Shown here: piece after piece, positions 35,902 through 51,356 of the stretch
Numbering within the stretch: position 1 is the first letter of the stretch
Layout: the number at the start of each line of letters is the position of its first letter
DNA from: Linum tenue
Lineage: Eukaryota > Streptophyta > Magnoliopsida > Malpighiales > Linaceae
NCBI GenBank assembly: GCA_946122785.1
Contig: CAMGYJ010000004.1
Span: 9,322,150-9,386,149, forward strand
DNA length: 64,000 nucleotides
Reading direction: 5' to 3'
The notes under the pieces: generated by a model
What the model saw: only the letters and a program-made list of their open reading frames with translations
What the model was told of the DNA's origin: nothing
The model's database searches: none
Translations under genes and position numbers: made by a program

Positions 35902-37385
35902 CTCATTGGCCTCTTGGCCAAGATGGTTGATAGGGTAGTTAATTGAGGGGAAGTATTGCCCCCTTGATGCACTCCTCCTATTCTCCTCTTCTTGGAGAGA
36001 GACTCATATCTCACAGCACAAGACATGAGTTGGAACAAGTCCGAGAACTCTCTGTCTTGGAATTTCTTCCGTAACTCAAAGGTCAAACCCCCTTGAGCAA
36101 GCTTGACAAATTCTCTCTCTGTCAAGTTGACAAAGAAACGGTTACGAGCATTCTTGAAGTTAGTCAAAAAATGCTTGACCGACTCCCCTGGCTGCTGGCG
36201 CATGCGTGCCAAGTCAGCCATTGAGACTTCGGGCTCAGATCTATAGAACTGGGCATGGAAAATTTGTTTCATCTGTTGCCAAGTTTGGATAGAGTTAGAC
36301 GGCAAGTTGACATACCATGCAAAAGTTGGCCCTATCAATGAGTTGCCAAAAAGTCTTAGCTTGACAAAGTCTCCCACGTCTCCACATTGGACAGTAAACC
36401 GTCCCACATGTTCAACAGTGGACTGGTCACCAGTACCCGTGAAGGTGGCAAACTCTGGCACCCTAAACCCTCTTGGGAATGGGTATAGCCTATCTACCCA
36501 TTCTGGGTAAGGCTTACGGTACACAGGTGGCATGGTGGGCCTTACTCCTAATCCAAATTGTTCGGTAAGGAGTTGAGCCACCTGATCCCGTAGGGCATTA
36601 GCATCATGCCCCCCTGGCGGTACGAACCCCATGGGGTCCACACCATGCCCATGGACTTGGGGTGGTATGGGTGCTGGGTAAGCACGTGGAGGAACTTGAT
36701 CCCCAACACCTAACCTTCCTCCCCCACCCATGTTAGTAGGAGCTACGTAGGGTCTCGCCACCGGGATGGATGGCGGTTGTTCAACATGGGTGTTGAACAT
36801 ATTTGCAAAATTTTCGCCACGTGGGGGAAGTTCCCCAACTCCCACATTAACTGAAGCCTCCACTTGAGTGGTGGCGGGAATCTCGCCGCGATTCACGTGG
36901 TGAGAGGTTGGTTGGGTAGTCACCGGCGGCGGTAGGTTATCTTGTCGTAGTTGGCCATTCCGGCCACCTACGGGAGAAAAATTTGCATTGTTTGGAGTTG
37001 AACTTGTGCCATCAATTGGCAAAGCTCGTGATTGTACCACTGGTGTGGTCAAAATTCTCCTAAACTCATCAAAATCATTCCTATTTTTAGTTACAATTTC
37101 AAAAAGTTGACTTAAACGTCTATCCACACAGGAGTTAAGACAATCAAGTTGAGAATTTACCTGAAGAGTGTTGCCAGCCAAAGCTTCCTCCATGAATTGG
37201 CGAAGTGACCCAATGGCAGCAACTACATCAACATTTGAGCTTGGTGCCGGCGGCGGCAAGGCTTCCCCGCCGTCATTGTCACCGGAAACCGCTTCAGCTA
37301 ACTGGCCATGTTCAATGTTGGCCACTTGCTCCTCCACAAACCCTAGCGGAGCATCACTTTCCTGATTCTTTCGCCTAGGAGCCAT
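35892..37385 (-). pseudogene. Gag N-terminal part of the Tat element
   Basis: Starts at ATG 37385 (MAPRRKNQES), 40 bases inside the 5' LTR. A Pro/Gly-rich region is followed by a retrotransposon gag domain (FTGTGDQSTVEHVGRF, then FAWYVNLP, then QQMKQIFHAQF). It ends at a stop near 35892 while the homologous frame continues elsewhere. An upstream in-frame extension to 37508 lies in the LTR and is rejected. Confidence 0.82.
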
Positions 37386-37424
37386 CGAATCAAACACACA
37401 AACGTCCCACTGGGCATGCCAATT

Positions 37425-38268
37425 TGTTTTCCGGCGAGGAAAAACTGGTGTTTGAATTAAATGATTTGCACCTTGACTTCTTGAACAACGAAAATCAACA
37501 CGGTTCACACCTCTCCGAAGAATGTTCGAAACAGGGTGTTTGATGTTTTTGATGGTTTTTTGGGAACAATCTAAGTTACTCTACTCCTATGGAGGTTCAG
37601 TGAGAGCTCCGAAAAGCTAAAAGCTGATTTGCAGAGAAAAGATAAATTTTGACATTGTGCGTCAAATGTTTGGTTGTGGAACCCCTCCTTCGTTTTCGTT
37701 TCTCCTATTTATAGCCATCCCTTGTAACCGTTGTGCAACCGCCTCTTGGTAACCGCTGCTCCACTGCTTGGTGTTTGATGTAGCTTGCTTGACTGTCTTG
37801 TTTGGTGAGTGAAGGCTTCACGCTTGGTGGTACTTGTGCTAACCCCCTTGACATGATGACGTCATGCCTTCTTTCCCATCACGGTCTAGTGACTTGTGTT
37901 GCCCTTTGGCTTTCTTCACCCCATAATGTCTAGGAGTACTTACCCGCAAGGTAGGTGTCATGCTTGACCCCCCCTTGGACTATGGGTCTCAACACTTAGC
38001 CAAATTTTGTCTAAGTATGGTGGGGTGCCCACTTGGGTGGTTGATGTGGAAGGGTGTCAACGCTTGACACTTGACCCCTCTTGCGTGACGGGCGGGTGTT
38101 TGGTGGGTCAAGTGGTGTGTGTTGAGGCACCTGGTATGAAGCCCAAAATACCGTTATTTAGGCCCAACCTAAACCAATTTAATTAACATGGTTAAGTTGG
38201 CCTTATAAATCACTACCACCCCTTGAAAATAATCAATATGGTATTGAGTGATTTTTTAGTGGTAAACA
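37425..38268 (-). repeat. 5' LTR of the Tat-lineage element
   Basis: 844 bp, same ends as 3438-4279. GAATG follows at 38269-38273. Just inside, the minus strand reads TTGGCATGCCCAGTGGGAC, the position of the primer-binding site; I do not assign its tRNA. Confidence 0.93.
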
Positions 38269-38531
38269 GAATGCAATACCAATATGAATGCTCTAAGCAA
38301 TCAAACATGCAATCTAGCCGATTAACAAATAACAAACCCTGATTACTTTCATACCGACGAAATCGGGGATGTTGGGAGATGCGACATATTATTATCAATT
38401 CATACAAAAATTAATTGGAAATTGGGCAATAACTTTACCCAACTGGGGACGACTTTGAGAAACAAACGAAACGACACACTCCTACTACAAGTCTACAATA
38501 CTCAATATATATAATGATCATCGACCAGTGA

Positions 38532-41968
<3,437 letters not shown>

Positions 41969-42066
41969 TTACTACTATAATATTGCAGGCGGCAGCTCCT
42001 TTGACCTAATGGAAACCGTAAAGGGTTTGAGAGATGGTAAATACCGTTGGAACTGAATAAGTGGTA

Positions 42067-42076
42067 ATATTTATAG
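42067..42076 (-). promoter_or_regulatory. TATA box of the first peroxidase gene
   Basis: CTATAAATAT on the minus strand, about 120 bases upstream of the start codon. Confidence 0.7.
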
Positions 42077-42269
42077 GAGGTGATTGGAGAGGGCTTTCAT
42101 TTTCAATGTGCAGAAATAATCAACAGAGAAAGCTAATAATTAGGGCTGCTGCATGCATGCACCTGATCATGTCCTTATATATTTCTGTATGTGGACTATT
42201 ACTACGAGTCTATGACTAGTAAAGCTCTATGCTAGCTCGTTGCATGGTTTGACAAATCAAACTCGACCA

Positions 42270-42740
42270 TGCGGTGTATCAATTCCAATAATTCGAGTTG
42301 TTGAAACTTGGAAGATATGAATCATGTACTCCTTAGCAACACACTCATTTAGACGAAAGCCACCATATAAGGTGTTGAAGTTTGTAAAGGTCTGAATACA
42401 GTGTGCTTATGGTTTTCAGGATTCGAACAGAAGACATCTTCGTCGTCAAAGGCTCTGATACCATGTTAAAAACCAGTTGATCCCTATAACTCGAGTTGTT
42501 GGGAGATGTTCAATTATAAATCATATATATACCACTTACCAACAAGATCTGCGCTCATAGTCCAATTATATATTCTATACCACTCCATTATACACCCCTC
42601 AAGTGTAAGTCAACTCATGATGAGCTCGAAGTTTGTACATGTGTGTCATATTATATGCTTTAAGACAACAGTTAATATCAGGAGTTGTAAAGAATTGAAT
42701 ACGTGATGTCGAGGACAAACAAATGTTGACACCATGTCAT
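42270..42740 (-). mobile_element. Decayed TRIM-like LTR element
   Basis: On the minus strand ACATGGTATCAGAGCC (about 42449-42465) is an initiator-Met primer site preceded by an LTR-like end. A related copy holding ACTCGAGTTGTTG-type sequence lies on each side (near 42290 and 42490). There is no coding capacity. The limits are approximate. A related LTR end occurs at 51322-51356. Confidence 0.4.
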
Positions 42741-42779
42741 AAATTTACTGGTACCAATCAATAGTATAATTTATAGCTG

Positions 42780-43170
42780 AAAAGTAAAACTGCCACCCCC
42801 ATTCAAATTTTCCTGTCCATAGAGTGATTTTAGGAAGCTGATGTGGCAGGGTGTTGAGCGGGAAAAAAATAGAACTCCCCGCCAAATTGCAGAACTAAGA
42901 ATCGTCCACTACCCACCTTTTTCTCCTGGTTTCCCACGTTATCATTTAGTTATTATTTATTTTTCATTTAATTTTCGTTTGGCTGAAATAAGCCCACATT
43001 TTCTACTGTGTTCCCACGTTATCCTTTCGCCTACCCGCAGGACAGGAGGAGAATCAGTTTCCCTCGGAAAATTCTGGTAAGAGGGCGGCACGGTTTCGTG
43101 TTCAGCGGAGGAAGGCGCTGACGGCCGGCTGTTGCTGAGTTCATGGGAAGACGACCAGATGTTTTGGTGG
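42780..43170. other. Downstream of the PsbW-like gene; nothing recognised
   Basis: No conserved protein or element end was seen. Minus-strand open frames here are Ser/Pro/Arg-rich without family signatures. Confidence 0.4.
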
Positions 43171-43776
43171 TCAGTGGCGGAAACCAGTGACGGCCCGCTT
43201 CTGCTGCGACTGGGGAGATTGCGTTTGGGAGTGCAGCGAACGATCTCCGTGGCAAAGAGGTTGTCGACGATCGAGGCTTTCCCTTCCGGCGAGAAGCACA
43301 ACTACTGCCGCCGCCACCACCGTCTCCCCTGCCGCCACGAACCCTGCTTCTTCTTTCTTCTCTGCTTCAGCCTCTAGAAGGTCGCTACTAATCGCTCCAT
43401 CTACTCGCATCCGTTGAGGAGCCATCGCCGCTGGGCTCGACGCAGCTGCTGCGGCCACCGCCGTCATCAGCGAAGCGCTCATCATCCCCTTCTTCTCCCA
43501 CCCGCTTTCGTTGCTTCCGTTTCCTTCCGCCGAGCACTTCACCACTCTCCCTCTCTTCGCCATCGACGGCAGCCCTGCATATCGCCCAATCGATTCAATT
43601 TCTTGGTTCCCCCAAGCTGAATTGATAAAAGACATAGGTAATTGTGAATTTCAGGGGAGGGGGCGTCAAGAGTACTCACCTAGAACTGGGGCGGAGGAAA
43701 CCCCTAGAGAGGGGTTGCGACGGAGAGATGCATGGATGAAGGAAGAAGCTGTGGTTGTGGCGGAGATGGACGCCAT
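43171..43776 (-). pseudogene. PsbW-like gene lacking the mature photosystem II domain
   Basis: Exon 1 (43680-43776, from MASISATTTASS) and exon 2 (from 43574) join at a GT-AG intron to read PVLG-LPSMAKRGRV, the usual PsbW transit-peptide sequence. A thylakoid transfer segment follows (MSASLMTAVAAAAASSPAAMA), ending at the expected cleavage site. After that the reading becomes PQRMRVDGAISSDLLEAEAEKK and then unrelated Arg/Gln-rich sequence to a stop at 43171. The short acidic and transmembrane mature PsbW sequence is not found here or in the next 1 kb. So the gene is truncated or fused to foreign DNA. A third exon farther away cannot be fully excluded. Normal PsbW is a nuclear-encoded thylakoid subunit stabilising photosystem II. 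Confidence 0.6.
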
Positions 43777-46559
43777 TTTTCACACTCTGACCCTGGGAAG
43801 GAAGGAAGGAAGGGATTAGGATGGTAGCTGGTTCTGTGAGAAACTACTGGAAGTAGTGAGCTTTGCAGAGGTAAAATGGAGGAGGTGATATAATTTGCAC
43901 AGCTTAATACTGACCATAGAATTTGCCCCCATCACAAAGTTCCATGCTAAGTTACTCTCCTTATTGGATCTTTTAGTTGTGTATAATTCTTGGTTTCGTG
44001 ATATGGTATTGGAGATATGAGCAGGTGAGGTTTGGAACGGACCAGAGCATTAGCAGCAGTTGGTTGTGAGATGGTATGTGTAAAATGGAATCATGGTAAT
44101 TACTTGGCTCTGCTCATATAGGTAGGCTATATTTGAACCTCAAGGGAAGAATTCTTTTGCCACTTTTTAAGCTTTTTGTTTAGGTTTCCAACGTCAATGT
44201 GTGCCTGCTTTATGTCAACATAATCAAGCTTAATTGAAAGCAATACTTCCCACTTTGTTCACTCAATTTTTCTGTGTTTCACGGCTTTCTTATCTAACTT
44301 TTTTGTTTCTAAATTGCCTCTATTTTGGATATAACTTGCAGTTTAGGCTATGTAATCGACAACTAATGATTTAATCCATGACCTTCGGAAGAACGGTTTG
44401 AGTTTACATTTTCCTTATGTCATTAGTTCTTATAAGTAATTTGTTGAGTTCTTATGCTAATGTACGGTCTCTTTTTTCTTTTTTTTCCTTTAGTAGTTTG
44501 GTCCAAGAAATCATGTGATCATTAATTTTTCTTTAAGATCACTAGGTTCATCGATTTAGTTTGCCAATCAAGCATTTAACCTTCGTTTAGTTCCTAATTG
44601 AGAGCGTAAGATCATTTGTATAATAATAGTACATGCCTCCGATACTGTGTTAAGATGGAACTGAAATGAGTTTGATGTAATGTCTTTGTTTGGTCCACTT
44701 TTATTCAGTGTTCAAGAAGACGCGATTAATCTCTCGCCTAGGTGCGATTAATAGATGGGCAGGAGGAAATCGCCTAGTCTAGCTCTGGGCGATTGATCTA
44801 GGCACCTAGGCACTCGGAGACGCGGTTTCACTTTGGTGAGCGACGCCCAGAACAACTAATAAAGGGGAAATTGTAGCCTTTTTGTGAAAATCCCAAACCC
44901 TATTCTATTTCCCCTTTCCACCCGCTCTGTAGCCTCCCCGAGAACCTGCCCAATCCTCGTGGAAGATCGATCAATCTGCACTCGCATTTGCCGGATTTGG
45001 TAGGCTAACTGGGTTGCCGGTGCCAATAGTCTCTCGAAGGCCCAGAGGTTTCTATTTTTCCATAGTTGCCAACAGAAAGTAGCGAAGAGGGATGCGTCTA
45101 TCGGTCTATGGTATTAATAGTCATCTTTATCACTATGCTTTTCATTTTATTTGTTGCTTCTAATTATAATGATCAACAGATAAGTCAATAAAATATGTGA
45201 TCGCGTTGACCTATCAATCAATTTGGAATTGTGCAAATTGTTGAAAATAAACACTATTTCAAGAGACATTGTTTTATGCAGGTATAACAGCTCCATTCTC
45301 TACTAGCAAAAGCAAAGTCGATCATTTGCCTGGAGGGAGGGAAACATCTTTGGGAATCTTCTTGAAATTCCCTGACTTTTATTGTTGATCATCTGACCTT
45401 CCAAAAATAGTGATGAACATAATTTAATTGTCTATTTTTTTGCAAGAGGATAATAGATTACCAACTAATTCATTAATAATTCTTGAGCTTTACGGATGGT
45501 ATTCTTTTTAATTAATTTTCTTTATTATAGTTATTTATTATTGTAAATTTTCACTTCATAATGTTAGTATACGTGTAACTATAAACAGAATTGTTGAAAG
45601 CGTACTAGTATTTGTGGATACTCGAAACCTAATATGCTATGAAATAGGTGGCAGACACAAGGACTGTCGTAAATTTAGCATATGTTATACTATCGAGCTA
45701 AAAGCCGAGCACAAAGCTAAGAACAAATTTATGGGCACACAAATTTTTGACAAAAAAGTTTTTATTTGTTGGTGGTACATATTTGTTATAAATTTTTAGA
45801 TTCTTTCAAATGACATAGTAGACAAATCTATAAGTGTTGACTTTTAGATATCAAAGGCAACACCAAAATCAAATATAAAAAATCCATATTGATTTCCTAA
45901 AATCATGAATCTTTTTCAGAAACTTAATTTTCACAACAAATGATTGTATGTTTGAACTATAGAGTGCCTTATTTAATTAAATTTTTGAAGAAATAATTGA
46001 AATATTTCAAATATGTCCATTATAATACAATTGTACTATCCGTATACATTAATGTTAGCTATTAACAACCACAACTGCTTTTGGAGATATATATTATTTA
46101 GAAGTGAATTATTAGTTAATAATTTTGTATTTTCTCAATTAGTACCTAATGGTTATCGACCATAAAATTTGAATCCTTTATTTGATAAATATTTATCCCT
46201 CCAAATTACTAATAGGGAAAATCCCTTGGAGTTTATAATTAATACTTCAATGCTTAATTATTTTATTTTCATGGATATAATAGAAAATTAAGTGAATAAT
46301 ATCAAATTTTATGAAGAAATATTTTTTAAGTAATTTATTCTAACAATAGGAAGTGATTTTTTTCTTAAATGTAAAAAATATATAGACAACAGTAAGCGAT
46401 AGCATGATCAATACAAATACTTATAAACTAACTACTGTTACAATCAATAATTCGCACAAATATTAGTTTCAACCCACTAATAAATTATTTAGACGATCCC
46501 AAATTATTTGAAAATATGAAAAAATAGATTAATAGAAAAATATAATAAATAAAACTAAA
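43777..46559. other. AT-rich intergenic; promoter side of the PsbW-like gene
   Basis: No protein was recognised. A stretch at 44715-44835 repeats GCGATTAAT and CCTAGGC motifs, like dispersed plant repeats. From 45400 the sequence is very AT-rich and may be the body of a Helitron ending at 46591. Confidence 0.4.
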
Positions 46560-46591
46560 TTCATCCGACCAACGGTCGGGTAAAAAGCTAG
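46560..46591 (+). mobile_element. Helitron-like 3' terminus
   Basis: A hairpin of CCGACC and GGTCGG around a 3-base loop (46565-46579) is followed eight bases later by CTAG and then T, the standard Helitron 3' end. The 5' TC end was not identified, so the element's length is unknown. Confidence 0.45.
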
Positions 46592-46634
46592 TAACTTAAA
46601 TTGTTAGAAGAGTTTCGTATCATATATAAGCTTA

Positions 46635-47121
46635 GTTTGGCCCTGCGGTAGCTTTTGCAGAAGCAGCTTCTGGCTGGAGCTTTTAGATAAGTACTTTTAA
46701 AAGAAAGCAGTTGAGTATTTGGCCGTAAAACTATTAGAAGTGTTTTTTAATATGAAAGAATGTGTAAAATGACTATAAAGGACTTATAATATAAAATATG
46801 AATAAAAATTCTAAACAATAAAAAGTAAACAAAATGGATCTTGTTAGATTTCTTTTATATTAAATAATATGATTTTATAATTTATTTTATTTTTAAAATG
46901 ATATAAATGAAGGAAAATTATATTTACTGAAATAAAATTAAAATATGGTAAGGATAATCTTGTATTTTCAAAATAGCTTTTCGCAGAAGCTCCAAATCAG
47001 AGCTTCTGCTTTTATGTTATACAAAAGCACTTTTCGGCTTTTCAAAAGCCGAGCTTTTACAAGTGTTTGACCCTGCTTCATCTTTTGAAGCATAAAAACA
47101 CTTCTAAAAGTCGGGCCAAAC
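46635..47121. mobile_element. MITE-like palindromic element
   Basis: The ends are GTTTGGCCC and GGGCCAAAC, a perfect 9-bp inverted repeat. The sub-terminal parts also pair loosely (GCAGAAGC and AAAAGC motifs on each side). There is no ORF. The target duplication is not clear, so the superfamily is unassigned. Confidence 0.55.
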
Positions 47122-48470
47122 ATAGGGATTATAGAACTGGTTAGTCGGATTAGCTAGGGAAGGGATTTAACTGTTTTAACAGTTGGGTTTAAGACAGTCA
47201 CATTAAATGAATTCAATGCAAACAGTTAATTGATTAGGTTAGCGAAACTAATACGCCATCGATTGTCCAACTGCCCCAATTGGACCGGGTGTAGAGTAAA
47301 GTTTGCAGCCCCGGCCCACCGCGCGACAAGAGTTGGCGGTGGCAGGCAGCCTCTACATATGAAATGAATATGATTGAGCCAAGTGATCTAGAGTAAACGT
47401 TTGATTCACAAGTTGTAAAAGTCAATATTCCTATACATATATATAGCAACCTCGAGAGTTCGTTATTTGACTGACTACGTACCATTCAAATCCCACGATG
47501 CTATTGCATTTATGGAAAGAAGAAAAAAGAAAAAAATCCTTCATATATGGATAGCATCTTCTTTCGCCAAACTTATTTGTCAAATTTTTATATGGCGGAA
47601 ATTGTATGTTATGAATGAATATGCATAAATTAATCATTATAATTTACGATCAAATTAATTTAAGTTGAACACGTAATATCGGACTATGCTTTAAAAAAAT
47701 AGCACTGATATGTCACGTTTAAAAGAACTAACTGTCTACAGTCCTTGGTGACAATTTGACAAGTGACAATAATTTATTTTACGATATTATCAAGCAGAAG
47801 TTTCAAAATCAAAAGTGTTTTGCAAGTAGTGTCTGCTAGCTGGAATTAATTAATGGTTTGGAAGAAAATAGATCTCAGTTGACATGTTCTCAATTGTCTG
47901 TTTGTGCATCAGGAAAAAACAAAAAAAATCGCACAGAACTACCCTTTCAGTGATATTTTGATTATTGACAAGATCAACTGTCCTATTAGATAGTATGGCA
48001 AAAGATAATAGTCCTATTCCACCGAATTCTTGCATACTCTTTCTTTCTGTAACACTTTTAACGAATTCCACATCGACAAAATACGAGATCCTTGTTTTAT
48101 AAGTAAGGAACCAACATTAATTGACAAAGCGTATATTAAGATGAAATAAAAGAATTATTGTAAGAACTCCAAAGTTAAACATGCCCACTATAAATCACTA
48201 CAAATATGCAAATGTGTGACATTATAAAAAGTCACCTTAATATTGCACTACAAAACTTAATATTCACTTACCCTTTCACTCTAATGAAATTAAACAAAAA
48301 ATATATATATAAAAAACCCAGCAAAAGATAATAGGGAGCCCAATTTGTTAGTAGTAGGCCCATACAAGTTTACAGGCTCAATATTCTCTTAGACCCATAC
48401 CCAGCTAAGCAATTCGTTTGGGCTATTGGCCCACCCCATTCCAGTTCAAAGAAAGAAAAAAGGAAAAAAA
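47122..48470. other. Intergenic; promoter side of the BLOS1 gene
   Basis: AT-rich. No gene, RNA or element end was recognised. Confidence 0.4.
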
Positions 48471-49402
48471 AATGCCTCTCATTTCACCGACTCCGCCGGC
48501 CGGATAACTTCAGTGTCCTCTTCTCCAGTCGACCCGACACCAACGGACACACGACGCTACCGGTTGACATCGAACTTCCTCTTCTGTCGCGGCTGAGACC
48601 AGACGACGGAAGGCAGGTTTCTTCAGTGTTCGAATCCTGACCGAATTCGTTCAATTTCTTGAGATCCTACCGGTCTTCCTCTATATCGGTAGCTGATGTT
48701 AACGCTCCTAGGCCTGAACATCAGGTAGAGCAGAGGATTGGATTACTCCGACTATCATTGTAAGTCTTGATCAAGATTGCTGTCTTTTTTATGTTCAAAT
48801 TTCACCCTAGAAAAGTCCGCTTAGGCCGATTAAATGTCTATCACTAGGGTTTTGTTGGATTTCATGTTCTTTCTCTTTGTCCCAATTGTTTGGTTCTGGT
48901 GTGTTGATTGAACGAGCTTTGGCTATACAATACTGTATCAATCTCATGATTAGTATGGATTGAGGGTGTGAATTCGGGATGCCCGTTCCCCATTCGATGA
49001 ATTGTCTCGCTGTATGCTAATGCCGCCTCATTTCCTTTCTGCTGATTGTATGGATCCAAAAGTTCTGAACTCTTTGCATGAAATCATTGGAAATTCTGAA
49101 GGAAGAAAGTGTTGCTTGTGAACGTTTGACCATTTATGGCGCTCTTGCTTAAGAAGAAGAGCTTTGAATGTTGAATTGTTAGTTATAATCATTTTGGGAG
49201 GTTTCAAGTTTCCATTTTGGTATGAATATAAAATTTGAGATGGATGGATCTTTTGTTTTAGATCATAAACGACTGGTTTTTTTAATACCTTGAACCTTAA
49301 CCTAATACGACCTTTGTATTGCCAGCATTGCTAGATTCCTAAACTCCTTGACGCGAAGTGGAAGTTTAAGGTGGGATTGCAAGATTGATCTAGGCTTAAA
49401 CG

Positions 49403-49983
49403 ATGGAGAGATCCCAGCAGCAGGAGATCGGAGCTCTTGAAGCTTCTCTAATGAACCTAGTCCAAGATCACCAACACGCTACTGTCCGCCTGCAGGAGCA
49501 GACAGGTGAATTGTCGATTTTCCAGAGCTTTGATTTCTCCTTCTTGATATCTCTGTTGATTCTGATTTTCACATCAGGGATTCTTTCACAGAGAAAGCTA
49601 AGAAAGACGCAATCAGGAAGGCTGTGAGGGTGTCAAATCTGTTAGTTGATGCTGTAAATGGTGGAGTGGAAGAGTCGTTTGTAATTGAGAAGCGAATCGA
49701 GTCGGAGATTCGAGTCTTGGCTGCCACCATTACTCGATTCATGAAGCAGAGCGATCAATGGCTATCAGCTACTCATGCTATGAACACAGCTATCAAGGTT
49801 TGTTGCTTACTGCGGAGGGAATTTAATTCCCCTCTTAACTGTTTTCCGTTCACCTTACGAAAATTGTTGATATAAGTTGGGTTCTGTGAACAGGAAATTG
49901 GCGACTTTGAGAACTGGATGAAGGTAATGGAGTTTGATTGTAAAAGCATTGGTGCAGCGATTCAGAACATTCACAAAGAATAA
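49403..49983 (+). CDS. BLOS1: BLOC-1 subunit 1 homologue (BLOS1/GCN5L1)
   Basis: Exons 49403-49505, 49592-49797 and 49894-49983 give a 132-residue, mostly helical protein. The acceptor at 49591 was chosen over a nearer AG because it yields EQTEKAKKDAIRKAVRVSNLLV, the family sequence. Further signature blocks are AVNGGVEESFVIEKRIE and EIGDFENWMKVMEFDCKSI at the C-terminus. BLOS1 is a coiled-coil subunit of the BLOC-1 complex in endosomal sorting; in Arabidopsis it affects vacuolar transport of membrane proteins. A leader intron (donor near 48758, acceptor near 49326) probably precedes the start, placing transcription start near 48480. The length matches the family core. No lesions were seen. 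Confidence 0.85.
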
Positions 49984-51321
49984 GGGCAGGGCCTATTATG
50001 TTGCGTCCTCGCTGCCTTGTATACCAGGCAAGTTCATATTTTTTATTTTTCTCTTTATCTAGATCCCCATTGAAGATGTACTGAATAGAAAAGCTGGTGT
50101 CTTTCCCTAAATCGGAGCAGAATTCGCGTTTACTCTCCTTTCCTCAGCTGGTTTGTGTGAATGGAATCATTCCTTAAAGTAGATATGCACCCAATTTGTT
50201 AAGACTTCCATGCTTTCCTTAATGATTCTATAGAATCCAGACTGAACAGGAGTTCACGTTCACATTCTGCTTTCTTGCTAGAATACCAATCATTATATTT
50301 GTAGGTAGAAGCAAATTGCTGTATTATACTGGTGTGTTTGGTTGGGGGAACTTCAAATTTTCCAATATGCAGAGCTGGATTGGTGAGTATAATACGTAAG
50401 TAGGTGGAGCAAGTATAAAGATGTATATGCATGTTGTGGATGCAATCAAAGTCTTCGTCGTGTTAAGCACAATGATATAATATGAAAGTCTCCTCTAACA
50501 ATGGATGTCGAGTTAACTGCTTAACCATTCCTTTATCTCTCTTTAATTGCAGATGACATTTACATTATGCATGGAATATGGTCCACCATACAACATAGTT
50601 CTTGATCTGCCCTCTGTTGTCTTTGAAACAGAGGTGAAGAATATTCTTTTGCTAGTGCTGCAACTTTGACCTTTTACCTGGTAGCCAGCCGGGCATCTCT
50701 CTCCCTCCATCTAAGTCCAGGAGGTTGGAATGAACGTGTTGTGAAGTGGAGTTGCTGAAGCATGTGGATGGGGATTAGGGCTATATGCTCCTTTATGAAC
50801 AACTCCCGACAAGCTCTGGTTTTTAGGCAGTCCGAGGATTGACTTCTGATCACAAAGTTCCGCTATCGCCATCATTGATGCAGTGGTTTGTCTTTTTATT
50901 ATCATCATCGGATTAGTTGTATGTGGAACCTTTCTGGCTGAACATTTAAGTCTTCGGCTCTAGTCATGTGGGATTGTTAATCAGTTTTTGCACCACCAAA
51001 TTACGGGCATGTCAGAGTTGTTTAGTGGAAATGGTTATGTTTTTTTTTTTTGCAAAATCGTCCCTTTATTTCATAACCATTTTTGGTTTGCACTTAAGAC
51101 TATTGGTGTTTTAAGTTTAAATCGCGATGTTACCCGTTAGATGCATCCAACTGCCGAGACCAAGAGTATGAATTGACGATCCAACGATATCAACTTGTGC
51201 TAGCTCCATTGACAATCCGTCGAGCGTAGCCTGATTAGAGATCCAACTAGTTAAACAGGTGTACAATGACAGTGGGGTTTACTTGTTAGAGAGTGATATA
51301 AGATCAATCATAACCTTCTTC
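49984..51321. other. 3' flank of BLOS1; nothing coding recognised
   Basis: Probably holds the 3' untranslated region of BLOS1. The sequence between 50030 and 50900 has intron-like signals but no family-specific coding. Confidence 0.35.
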
Positions 51322-51356
51322 GTTCTCCCAACAACTCGAGTTATTGGGAGCAACTG
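51322..51356 (+). repeat. LTR end related to the TRIM-like relic
   Basis: CTCCCAACAACTCGAG followed by CAACTGGTTCTTAACA matches, in reverse complement, the LTR end next to the primer site at 42449-42500. No primer site follows, so this is a solo or broken LTR. Confidence 0.4.

Larger units (their letters stand above)
3438..38268 (-). mobile_element. Tat-lineage Ty3/gypsy LTR retrotransposon with antisense PMD gene, interrupted by a MULE
   Basis: Two LTRs of 842 and 844 bp in the same orientation bound this element, and a perfect 5-bp duplication GAATG flanks it (3433-3437 and 38269-38273). Gag and pol lie on the minus strand, so the right LTR is the 5' LTR. Gag, protease, reverse transcriptase, RNase H, a second archaeal-type RNase H and integrase follow in that order; the second RNase H points to the Tat/Ogre/Retand lineage. 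Between integrase and the 3' LTR lies a plus-strand PMD gene, convergent with pol. Without the 21 kb MULE the element would be about 13.7 kb, ordinary for Tat elements. The LTRs show roughly 25 differences by eye (about 97 % identity), so insertion is fairly recent, yet pol is already broken in several places. Confidence 0.9.
3100..38293. mobile_element. Tourist-like MITE, split by a 34.8 kb LTR element
   Basis: The left arm starts GAGCATCTCCATCAATGC at 3100. The right arm ends ATGAATGCTC at 38293, so both ends share GAGCAT as a terminal inverted repeat. TAA flanks both ends (3097-3099 and 38294-38296), the 3-bp duplication of PIF/Harbinger (Tourist) elements. The element was about 358 bp before it was interrupted: arms 3100-3437 and 38274-38293. 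Its interior repeats CAATGCAATTG-type motifs. It is the outermost layer of the nested insertion. Confidence 0.6.

Noticed and set aside
42957..43301. Minus-strand Ser/Pro-rich frame as a gene
   Set aside because: Overlaps the tail of the PsbW-like frame and shows no family signature.
43171..49983. Conserved synteny with the Arabidopsis chromosome 2 region holding PsbW and BLOS1
   Set aside because: Both genes do lie fairly close there from memory, but two genes are too few and it was not checked.
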